NCBI GenBank assembly: GCA_012837655.1
Contig: DUQT01000166.1
Span: 1-16,926, forward strand
DNA: 16,926 nt
Reading direction: 5' to 3'
DNA from: Actinomyces sp.
GTDB taxonomy: Bacteria; Actinomycetota; Actinomycetes; Actinomycetales; Actinomycetaceae
In this document: positions 8,186 through 14,771 of the stretch, piece by piece
Position numbering within the stretch: position 1 is the stretch's first letter
Layout: each line of letters starts with the position of its first letter
Translations under genes and position numbers: made by a program
The notes under the pieces: model-generated
Seen by the model: only the letters and a program-made list of their open reading frames with translations
What the model was told of the DNA's origin: nothing
Database searches by the model: none

Positions 8186-8258
8186 TGACGAAGTGTCAGT
8201 ATTTGCAGGCAAAACTCCATTAATTACACAAGAAAATTAATATGACTAAATGTCAGTT
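8186..8258. promoter_or_regulatory. Paired TGAC-N5-GTCA elements, candidate operators of the hem region
   Basis: TGACGAAGTGTCAGTA (8186-8201) and TGACTAAATGTCAGTT (8243-8258) differ at only three of 16 positions and start 57 bases apart. Each contains an interrupted palindrome TGAC-N5-GTCA. The second copy lies just downstream of a TAATAT -10-like hexamer (8238-8243), where a bound repressor could block hemA transcription. The regulator is unknown. Confidence 0.45.
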
Positions 8259-8274
8259 CGTGCGCGCAAATTAT

Positions 8275-8288
8275 CCAGATATGTCTGG
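8275..8288. promoter_or_regulatory. Palindrome CCAGA-TATG-TCTGG directly upstream of hemA
   Basis: The perfect 5-bp arms CCAGA and TCTGG flank TATG and end one base before the candidate hemA -10. The position suits an operator in the -35/-10 spacer. The arms are short, so it could be chance. Confidence 0.35.
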
Positions 8289-8289
8289 T

Positions 8290-8303
8290 TAACTTACGCA
8301 GTG
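8290..8303 (+). promoter_or_regulatory. Candidate leaderless hemA promoter
   Basis: TAACTT (8290-8295) fits the TAnnnT -10 pattern and ends seven bases before the GTG start codon. No Shine-Dalgarno sequence precedes the GTG. Together these suggest transcription starting at the start codon, as is common in actinobacteria. A second -10-like hexamer, TAATAT at 8238-8243, could give a longer transcript. Confidence 0.4.
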
Positions 8304-9622
8304 TGGGACTCAAGCTCTTCAGTATCAATCACCGCGATCACGACTTGTTCGCGGTGGAGCAACTGACCCCACTCATCCACGATGAGGTTGAACGCGACAT
8401 CATCAAACTCGACGGCGTCAACGGCGTTGTCGTGTTGTCGACATGTAACCGCATCGAAATTCTTCTTGACGTGGCCGAGGACGCAGCTGCGAACCACGTC
8501 AGAAAGATGCTTGCTGCGCCCAGGAGTTCCCGCAATGTCCGCGAAGTCCAGGATGCTCAAGCGACTTCTGGTGGCGGTCTCGAAGGCGATGCGATGCCCA
8601 GCACCGCCCTCGTAAATCCACGTGAATTTAGTGGCATCGAAGTAGTGAAGCACCTGAGTTTGTTGGCGTGCGGGTTGGAGTCGATGGTCGTCGGCGAACG
8701 CGAAATTACCGGGCAGCTACGGCACAGCGCTAAGCGCGCTGAACGTCGAGACACGTTATCTGCGCCGATCGTCGCCGCACTGGATACGGCGTTTCGCGCG
8801 GCTCGGCAGGTTGAACGTGAAACTGGACTGTCCGGAATGGGCAGGTCGATTGCGGCGATTGCTTTGAACCACGCTGAACAGTTCATTGGAGACTATCGCG
8901 ACGTGACGGTAACGCTCTTTGGGACGGGGTCGTACGCGGGGGCGGCTGTCACGCAACTGAAGGAGCGCGGATGCAGGAACATTTATGTTCACTCCGCGTC
9001 GGGGCGCGCCGAATCCTTCGCCAACGGGCGGGGCCTGCGTGTAGCACGGAATGAGGACCTTGGGCGCATCCTTGCGAAAACCGACATGATTGTGTCCGCT
9101 CGCGGCACGGGGTCTCCCACGGTGACGCTAGACCACGTCAGGGCGGGAATGGCAGAGCGAGTGGGTGATCCGAGTCTGGTGGTGCTCGACCTCGCAATCG
9201 TAAGAGACGTCGAACCCGCAGTCGCACAAATCCCCGGTGTGACACTGATTGACCTGGACACCGTTAGAAGCCTGGTTCCGAAGTTGGAACCGATGAAGAC
9301 AACTCGCGCTCGCCACATCGTTGCGCAGATGGTGAAGGAACACGAAGCACACGAAGCCGCGCGAGAGATCGACCCGGTAATCGTGCAAATGCGAGGACTG
9401 GTTTCAGGCTACATCGCGCAAGAAATGGCGAATCTGCCCCAGCGCGACCTGGACAGAGCAGATGTTGAACGAGCGCTACGACGGCTCACCAATCGGCTCT
9501 TGCACCACCCCACGGCGGCTGCCCACGCGGCGGGTGCAAACGGCCTCACGAATGAATTTATTGACGCCCTGGAAATGGTGACGGGCATTAGTTTTGACAG
9601 CGAAGAAGAGGAGACGGCTTGA
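8303..9622 (+). CDS. hemA: Glutamyl-tRNA reductase
   Basis: HemA reduces glutamyl-tRNA with NADPH to glutamate-1-semialdehyde, the committed and usually regulated step of C5-type tetrapyrrole synthesis. The 439-residue protein has the catalytic nucleophile Cys48 in VVVLSTCNRIEI, the ESMVVGEREITGQ segment of the catalytic domain, an NADPH-binding domain (VTLFGTGSYAGAAVTQLKERG), the DLAIVRDVEP segment, and a C-terminal helical dimerisation domain. The GTG start is chosen because the family begins with a short strand leading to H-R (here LKLFSINHR). A 45-residue hydrophilic insertion (about 67-110) separates the catalytic core segments and varies among relatives. It is the first gene of a two-gene unit with cpfC-chdC, overlapping it by four bases. 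The partner hemL is not in the window. Confidence 0.96.
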   Translation: MGLKLFSINHRDHDLFAVEQLTPLIHDEVERDIIKLDGVNGVVVLSTCNRIEILLDVAEDAAANHVRKMLAAPRSSRNVREVQDAQATSGGGLEGDAMPSTALVNPREFSGIEVVKHLSLLACGLESMVVGEREITGQLRHSAKRAERRDTLSAPIVAALDTAFRAARQVERETGLSGMGRSIAAIALNHAEQFIGDYRDVTVTLFGTGSYAGAAVTQLKERGCRNIYVHSASGRAESFANGRGLRVARNEDLGRILAKTDMIVSARGTGSPTVTLDHVRAGMAERVGDPSLVVLDLAIVRDVEPAVAQIPGVTLIDLDTVRSLVPKLEPMKTTRARHIVAQMVKEHEAHEAAREIDPVIVQMRGLVSGYIAQEMANLPQRDLDRADVERALRRLTNRLLHHPTAAAHAAGANGLTNEFIDALEMVTGISFDSEEEETA

Positions 9623-11586
9623 CAATCGCCTTCGACCCAATGGCGCCTTTTGACGCAGTTTTGTTGGCAACCTACGGCGGTCCGGACGGGCCAAACGCCG
9701 TCGTTCCATTCATGCGAAACGCTACGAAAGGCAAGGGAATTCCCGACGAACGCCTTGCCGAAGTTGGCACTCACTACGAACGATTCGGCGGAGTCTCGCC
9801 AATCATTGCGCGAAATCATGAACTGATAGACGCGCTGCAAGAATCCTTGCGAGACGCCGGTTCAAAAATCCCGATCTACCTGGGTAATCGCAACTGGCAC
9901 CCGTATTTCAAAGACACACTGCGCCGCATGATTCACGCCGGCCACCGCCGCATTTTGATGATTCCAACGGCCGCGTACGCATCGTATTCGGGTTGTCGTC
10001 AGTACCGTGAAGACGTTTGGAATGCCAGGCAGGAATTGATTGACGAGGGCGTGGCTGGCGCAGCTGATCTGCAGGTGGAAAGAGCACCGCTTTACTACAA
10101 CATCGAAGGTTTCATTGGAGCTAATGCGGATGCTGTGGCTCGCGCTTGGGATGAGCTTGCTAATAGGCAGGATGTGCATCCGCGAATAATGTTTGTGACC
10201 CACTCAATTCCGGTTGGGATGCAGGAAAGTTCCGGGCTAGAGGGCAACGACTACATCCAGCAGCACATGGATGCAATCGAGGCGGTAATGCAAGCTTTGC
10301 CGGATCGGATCCGAAAGCTCGACCCGCAGTGGGAGCTAACCTACTGTTCGCGATCAGGCCCGCCGATGGCGAAGTGGCTGGAACCCGATGTCAATGATGC
10401 GATCGCAGAAAGAGCAAAGCAGGGCGTCAAGTCAGTAATAGTTGCACCCGTTGGGTTTATTCAAGACCACATGGAGGTCGTTCACGACCTCGATATTGAA
10501 GCCGCGCAGACTGCCGCTGAAGCGGGCGTTGATTATGTTCGCGCGGACACGGTTGGGATTGATCCGCAGTTTGTGGCGGGTTTGCGTGACCTGCTGTTTA
10601 GGCGTGCACAAGCAGCGCGCGATGGTTTGGATCCGCGGCTAACCGGGCTGCAGTGGCACGACGCCGATCCAGACACGTGCTGCAGGCAGTATCCCGGTGC
10701 ACCTGTTCCGCAATCGATTTCTCAATCAAAGACGATAGATGGAGACAAAATGAGTACAGAAAACTCCCATGGTTCAAAGTCGGCAGGCCACCCGCACGGG
10801 GCGGGGCACCCGCAAGCTGGGGGCCACCCGCACACTTCGGGGCACCCGCACGGAGGCAAGGATTATCCCCACCCCACGGGCCACCAGGATGGTCCGGCAG
10901 ATCCGCGCGATCATGAGGTAAACCCTGATGAGGTCAACTCAAAGGACCACTACTTCCTGTTCGCAGTGTTTAAGGATTTGGGCGGATACGACGTTGCAAG
11001 TGCGCAGGAGCTTGCCCGCGAAGTTGAGGACGCGATTTCAGCTACCGGCGTTGAAGTCCGCGGGTTCTACAACACGGAGGGCTTCAAGAAGGACGCGGAC
11101 CTAATGGTCTGGTTCTACGGCGATGCAGCAGACAAGGTCCAGGCCGCCTACCGGGCATTGCGCCAGTCGAGCCTGGGCCAGTACCTGGAGCCGCACTGGA
11201 ACTCAATGGCCGCGCATATTCCCGCTGAGTTTGATGCCCGCCACCTGCCCGCCTGCATCGCGGGTGCAGCACCGCGGGACTGGATCGCGGTTTATCCGTT
11301 TGTGCGTTCCCTGGACTGGTACTACCTGAACCCGAATCGTCGCCGCGCCATGCTACGCGAGCACGGAATGAACGGGTCCGACTTCTTAGACGTGAAGGTC
11401 TCAACACTGGCCGCTTTCGCACTGGGTGACTATGAATGGATGCTCGCACTGGAAGCTGACTCGCTGGACCGTGTGATGGGTGTACTACGTAAACAGCGCG
11501 AGGTCGAAGCTCGTGTCTACACCCGTATCGACACGCCGTTCTACACTGGGAAACGCATGGATCTTGCTGATTGGATCGCACGTTAA
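9619..11586 (+). CDS. cpfC-chdC: Fused coproporphyrin ferrochelatase / coproheme decarboxylase (HemH-HemQ)
   Basis: This single 655-codon frame carries the last two heme steps. Residues 1 to about 355 are ferrochelatase, with the catalytic His195 (VTHSIPVGM) and Glu286 (QDHMEVVHDLD). Residues about 378-440 form a His-rich linker with four GHPx hexapeptides. Residues about 441-655 are the ChdC/HemQ fold. Distal His542, catalytic Tyr559 and proximal His582 have the same spacing (17 and 23 residues) as I recall for H118, Y135 and H158 of the C. diphtheriae enzyme, marking the actinobacterial type. The TTG start overlaps the hemA stop (TTGA) behind a GAGGAG formed by HemA's Glu codons; ATG at 9640 is an alternative. 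M378 has its own good ribosome-binding site, so free ChdC may also be made. No stop or frameshift lies at the junction. Confidence 0.94.
   Translation: MTIAFDPMAPFDAVLLATYGGPDGPNAVVPFMRNATKGKGIPDERLAEVGTHYERFGGVSPIIARNHELIDALQESLRDAGSKIPIYLGNRNWHPYFKDTLRRMIHAGHRRILMIPTAAYASYSGCRQYREDVWNARQELIDEGVAGAADLQVERAPLYYNIEGFIGANADAVARAWDELANRQDVHPRIMFVTHSIPVGMQESSGLEGNDYIQQHMDAIEAVMQALPDRIRKLDPQWELTYCSRSGPPMAKWLEPDVNDAIAERAKQGVKSVIVAPVGFIQDHMEVVHDLDIEAAQTAAEAGVDYVRADTVGIDPQFVAGLRDLLFRRAQAARDGLDPRLTGLQWHDADPDTCCRQYPGAPVPQSISQSKTIDGDKMSTENSHGSKSAGHPHGAGHPQAGGHPHTSGHPHGGKDYPHPTGHQDGPADPRDHEVNPDEVNSKDHYFLFAVFKDLGGYDVASAQELAREVEDAISATGVEVRGFYNTEGFKKDADLMVWFYGDAADKVQAAYRALRQSSLGQYLEPHWNSMAAHIPAEFDARHLPACIAGAAPRDWIAVYPFVRSLDWYYLNPNRRRAMLREHGMNGSDFLDVKVSTLAAFALGDYEWMLALEADSLDRVMGVLRKQREVEARVYTRIDTPFYTGKRMDLADWIAR
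10741..10752 (+). promoter_or_regulatory. Internal ribosome-binding site and ATG at the ChdC boundary
   Basis: GGAG (10741-10744), five bases, then ATG (10750-10752) in frame with the fusion. This is as good a start signal as any in the window, and it sits exactly where a free-standing HemQ would begin. It suggests either a second translation product or the relic of a separate chdC gene. The TGA overlapping the ATG (ATGA) is in another frame. Confidence 0.5.
10786..10857 (+). repeat. Four tandem 18-bp units encoding GHPx hexapeptides
   Basis: The four in-frame units encode GHPHGA, GHPQAG, GHPHTS and GHPHGG (fusion residues 390-413). Each DNA unit begins GG(C/G)CACCCGCA. The following residues add more His (PHPTGH), giving ten His between 384 and 422. 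The units suggest expansion by slippage or unequal crossing-over, with the protein pattern kept. Confidence 0.85.
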
Positions 11587-11616
11587 CATCGCTCTTCATC
11601 TACTTTTACTTGTCGA

Positions 11617-11631
11617 TAAGATTGGAGCGTG
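11617..11631 (+). promoter_or_regulatory. Candidate leaderless promoter of the membrane hydrolase gene
   Basis: TAAGAT (11617-11622) ends six bases before GTG 11629. The only Shine-Dalgarno-like GGAG is one base from the GTG, too close to act, which favours a leaderless start. The -35 is weak. Confidence 0.38.
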
Positions 11632-13446
11632 AAAAAAAGTCAGGCGATTGCCCCTCACGACGAGTCGGGTGAGCAGCTAGAAAAGACCGCGCGGGAACTT
11701 GCGCTGGGTCGGTTCTTGTCGCGCCTAACTCCGGGATCAACGGTAGGCCTTATTGGCGCGTTGATCATGTTCGTGATTTCAATGTCGCCGTCATTGCTAC
11801 CTACGACATGGTGGTGGCAGGGAGTCGCGTCTGGACTACTTCTAGCCATTGGCTACGGCACCGGGTCACTACTGGGCTGGCTTCTTGGGAACCTTTGGAC
11901 CGCCGCTGGTATCAAGATTTCCGCCAACCACACCTGGATCAAGTGGGGCACACGCGCGCTGTACGCTGCCGCGATTATTTGGATTGTGTGGAGCCTGGTG
12001 CGGTCGTATCACTCAAACAACGGGGCCGCGATACTAACCGGAATGTCGCCCATGACGGTCCTGGATTACCTGGTCGCTACGATTACGGCGATCGTGATTT
12101 CCCTGGCGATTGCGGGCCTGGCAGTCATGATCCGCGGCCTGTGGCGCGTCGTTAAAAGGACCGCCAGGAAGTGGCTACCGGACTGGATCGCGGGCCTGGC
12201 AGCCACGATCGTCGTGCTGTTCGTCGTTGTGTTTGTGACCTCAGACGTTCTGTTTGAACAGGGCATGGAGTATGCCTACGGAATGTTCGCCGAGAAAGAC
12301 CAGGAGCAAGAACCCGGCGTAGAACAGCCCTACGTCTCCGAACGGTCGGGTTCCCCCGCATCCTTTGAGAAGTGGGAGAACATTGGCGTGCAGGGCAAGC
12401 GCTTCCTCTCGCGTGGTCCGCGGGCCAGCGATATCGCTGAAGTCACCGGCCAAGAAGCGCAGGAACCGATCCGAATCTACGCGGGTCTGGCACACGATCG
12501 CGACCTCGAAGATGTTGCACAGATCGTAGTTGAAGAGATCCGCCGCACCCACGCTTTTGACCGCTCTGTCCTCGTCCTTTCAACTGTCACGGGAACTGGA
12601 TGGGTCGAAGAATGGGGCATTCAGCCGGTTGAATATTTGACGCGGGGGGACTGCGCCACGGTGACGATGCAGTATTCATACGTGCCGTCTGCGATCGCGT
12701 TCCTGCGCGAGTTCGATAAGCCCGCCGAGGCCGCCAAAGTTCTCTACCACGCCGTTATGACCGAACTGGAAAAAATTCCCGAAGAGGATCGTCCCGCGAT
12801 CTATTTGCACGGCGTTTCGCTGGGCGCGTTTGGTTCCCAGGCGATTTTCGAGGACGAGGCTGACATGATCGCGCAGGTGGATGGCGCGGTATGGGCGGGA
12901 ACTCCGAATTCGACGCCACTGTGGCAAAAGCTGACGGCGGAACGCCACCTGGGAAGTCCGGAGATCGCCCCGGTTGTGAATAATGGCCGCAACATCCGGT
13001 TTGCGACTAAGCCGGAGGATCTGCAGACCGATATTTACGGTCGTTCGCTTCCGCAGTGGGACTATCCCCGCTTTGTCTACTTGCAGCACGCGACTGATCC
13101 GGTGGTGTGGTGGAAGCCGGAGCTGGTTCGAACCCCGCCCGACTGGTTGCGCGAACCTGCGCGCGCTGATCTGAATCCGGACATGCAGTGGACGCGCGGT
13201 GCAACTTTCATCCAGGTGTCAACGGACCTGCCGATCGCGGGGCTTGCCGCGGACGGGCACGGCCACACCTACCACCGGGAGCTGATCCCAATCTGGCGAA
13301 GTGTGCTCGGCTTGGATCAAAACCTGGTCCCTGGAAATCCGTACCGGAACGCCGATGGATCCTGGGTTACGCAAGAAATTATTGACAAAATGACCCGCAA
13401 CATTGAGGCCGAACTGTATGAAGAACCCGCGCAGAACATAGAGTAG
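11629..13446 (+). CDS. Membrane-anchored alpha/beta-hydrolase (Abhydrolase_9 type), function unknown
   Basis: This 605-residue protein has a hydrophobic N-terminal half with about five membrane segments between residues 35 and 215, for example around TVGLIGALIMFVISMSPSLL and LAATIVVLFVVVFVTSDVLF. After a charged spacer (about 220-260) comes a soluble alpha/beta-hydrolase domain. The probable nucleophile is Ser397 in HGVSLGAFGSQ (GxSxG type), and a catalytic His is likely among H544, H546 and H549 in DGHGHTYH. The VLVLSTVTGTGWVEEW start, the VTMQYSYVPSA segment and the YLQHATDPVVWW region are typical of the actinobacterial PF15420/PF10081 pair. The substrate is unknown; a role in envelope lipid or ester metabolism is only a guess. 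It lies 42 bases after cpfC-chdC with its own likely promoter, so it is probably not part of the heme unit. Confidence 0.88.
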   Translation: MKKSQAIAPHDESGEQLEKTARELALGRFLSRLTPGSTVGLIGALIMFVISMSPSLLPTTWWWQGVASGLLLAIGYGTGSLLGWLLGNLWTAAGIKISANHTWIKWGTRALYAAAIIWIVWSLVRSYHSNNGAAILTGMSPMTVLDYLVATITAIVISLAIAGLAVMIRGLWRVVKRTARKWLPDWIAGLAATIVVLFVVVFVTSDVLFEQGMEYAYGMFAEKDQEQEPGVEQPYVSERSGSPASFEKWENIGVQGKRFLSRGPRASDIAEVTGQEAQEPIRIYAGLAHDRDLEDVAQIVVEEIRRTHAFDRSVLVLSTVTGTGWVEEWGIQPVEYLTRGDCATVTMQYSYVPSAIAFLREFDKPAEAAKVLYHAVMTELEKIPEEDRPAIYLHGVSLGAFGSQAIFEDEADMIAQVDGAVWAGTPNSTPLWQKLTAERHLGSPEIAPVVNNGRNIRFATKPEDLQTDIYGRSLPQWDYPRFVYLQHATDPVVWWKPELVRTPPDWLREPARADLNPDMQWTRGATFIQVSTDLPIAGLAADGHGHTYHRELIPIWRSVLGLDQNLVPGNPYRNADGSWVTQEIIDKMTRNIEAELYEEPAQNIE

Positions 13447-13450
13447 CCCC

Positions 13451-13463
13451 TATCCTCAGTACA
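13451..13463 (+). promoter_or_regulatory. Candidate promoter at the start of the CapA-like gene
   Basis: TATCCT (13451-13456) is a TAnnnT -10 that ends six bases before ATG 13463, again the leaderless layout. If instead translation starts at ATG 13505, the transcript would have a leader of about 42 bases. Confidence 0.33.
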
Positions 13464-14761
13464 TGAGCCCTTGCTCCAGACCCAACCTCAACCCAAGTGG
13501 AAAAATGAAGCCTTCAAAACTAACCATTCTTATCGCCACTGCAGCCGCGTTCGCGTTGCCACTTTCCGCGTGTTCTTCTTCGACTGACGAGGGCGCTGAT
13601 GGCACTCCCGTTGACGTGCAGGTAACTGACCCCGCGGCCTCTGAGGAGGTCACGGAGGCAACGGAACCCGAACCGGACGTCACATTCACGGTTGTTGGCA
13701 CCGGCGACGTGCTTTCGCACATGCCGGTCGTAGAACACTCCATTCAAGCTGATGGAACCTACGACTACGCTCCGCTAGTGGCAGACATTAAGCCGTTCAT
13801 TGAAGGTGCGGACCTAGCTCTGTGTCACCAGGAAGTACCGCTAACTTACGATGAGGCCAGCGCGAGCGGCTACCCCGTTTTCGCAGCACCGGCCGGGTGG
13901 GCACGCTCTACCAAAGAGCTTGGCTACGACGGATGTTCCACGGCCTCGAATCATTCATGGGACCGCGGATGGGGCGGTGTGGAAGACACGATCGATATCC
14001 TGACCGAGCAGGGTCTTGGTTTCACGGGCACGTCGCGCGCGGGCGATCAGGATCCGATTCAGTACTACACGATCACGAAGGACGGCCTCGATATCAAGGT
14101 TGCGCACCTGTCGTTCACCTACGGTCTGAACTACGAGGTTGTCCCCGAAATCGATGAGAATCCGTGGCTAGTTAACCGCGACGACCCGGACCACATGATC
14201 GAGCTTGCAAAGCAGGCGCGCGATGAGGGCGCCGACGTAGTAATCGTGTCGTCTCATGGCGGCGTTGAATACCAGGCGGAGCCGTCAGACCGTCAGATCG
14301 AGTGGGCGGAAGCGTTCGCACAGTCCGGCGTTATTGACCTGTACTTGGGGCATCACGTGCACGTTCCGCAACCGATTGAAAAATTCGAGGGCGGAGTTGA
14401 CGGCCAGGGCATGTGGGCATTCTTCGGTACCGGCAATCTGGTTTCCAATATGCATCCGGAGATGGGATACGGAACCCAGAACGGCTACATTGCACACGCC
14501 ACGATCACTGTTCCTGCGGAAGGCAGTGCTCACGTGGACTCCGCCAAGTACACGGGCGTTGTACTAGATGACCTTACAAACCAGGTTTTCATTGCGTCCA
14601 GCTATGAGCAGGCGAACCACCCGGGCTCCATGCTGACGGACGCGGACGCGCAGTTGTTCTACGACCACCTGAAATCAGTAATGGGTGATGCGGAAGAACT
14701 CACTGAAGCGCCCGGCACCATCGCCGATCCGGTGAAGGTTATCCCGCGCGCGTTCGGCTAG
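13463..14761 (+). CDS. CapA-family metallophosphatase-like lipoprotein
   Basis: The gene encodes 432 residues from ATG 13463, or 418 from ATG 13505. The second start gives a textbook lipoprotein signal (MKPSK, a hydrophobic core, then lipobox LSAC with Cys37 in the longer numbering). The first has leaderless promoter support and would lengthen the n-region. After a Ser/Thr/Glu-rich spacer (about 38-72) comes a CapA/PGA_cap domain with the metal-site motifs GTGDVLSH (80-86), CHQE (E124), ASNHSWDRG (N163, H164), SSHGGVEY (H265) and GHHVHVPQP (H297, H298, H300). These match the dinuclear metallophosphoesterase-like fold of poly-gamma-glutamate synthesis protein CapA. No capB or capC is present, so a capsule role is unproven and a surface phosphatase is equally possible. 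It ends ten bases from a convergent gene. Confidence 0.87.
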   Translation: MSPCSRPNLNPSGKMKPSKLTILIATAAAFALPLSACSSSTDEGADGTPVDVQVTDPAASEEVTEATEPEPDVTFTVVGTGDVLSHMPVVEHSIQADGTYDYAPLVADIKPFIEGADLALCHQEVPLTYDEASASGYPVFAAPAGWARSTKELGYDGCSTASNHSWDRGWGGVEDTIDILTEQGLGFTGTSRAGDQDPIQYYTITKDGLDIKVAHLSFTYGLNYEVVPEIDENPWLVNRDDPDHMIELAKQARDEGADVVIVSSHGGVEYQAEPSDRQIEWAEAFAQSGVIDLYLGHHVHVPQPIEKFEGGVDGQGMWAFFGTGNLVSNMHPEMGYGTQNGYIAHATITVPAEGSAHVDSAKYTGVVLDDLTNQVFIASSYEQANHPGSMLTDADAQLFYDHLKSVMGDAEELTEAPGTIADPVKVIPRAFG

Positions 14762-14771
14762 TTACGTGCAG

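Larger units (their letters stand above)
7984..8302. promoter_or_regulatory. Shared divergent promoter region between hemE and hemA
   Basis: No gene is seen here, and all heme genes in the window read outward from it. Three zones can be told apart. The hemE-proximal part (about 7991-8118) is GC-rich and made of degenerate direct repeats. The middle (8119-8185) contains a possible hemE -10. The hemA-proximal part (8186-8302) is AT-rich, with two copies of a TGAC-N5-GTCA element, two ATTAAT hexamers at 8219-8224 and 8236-8241, and a CCAGA/TCTGG palindrome just before the hemA start. I recognise no known riboswitch or operator consensus. Confidence 0.7.

Noticed and set aside
7937..8212. Minus-strand frame of 91 codons across the repeat cluster, with repeated STRPRV-like peptides
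   Set aside because: The peptide repeats simply reflect the DNA repeats. The frame overlaps the hemE start and has no good ribosome-binding site.
10690..10752. The hemH-hemQ fusion as a sequencing frameshift artefact
   Set aside because: Both domains and the linker share one frame with no stop, and the hexapeptide repeats are coherent in that frame. A frameshift is not needed to join them.
13463..14761. The CapA-like gene as evidence of a poly-gamma-glutamate capsule locus
   Set aside because: No capB, capC or other capsule genes are present, and CapA-like lipoproteins occur widely without them.
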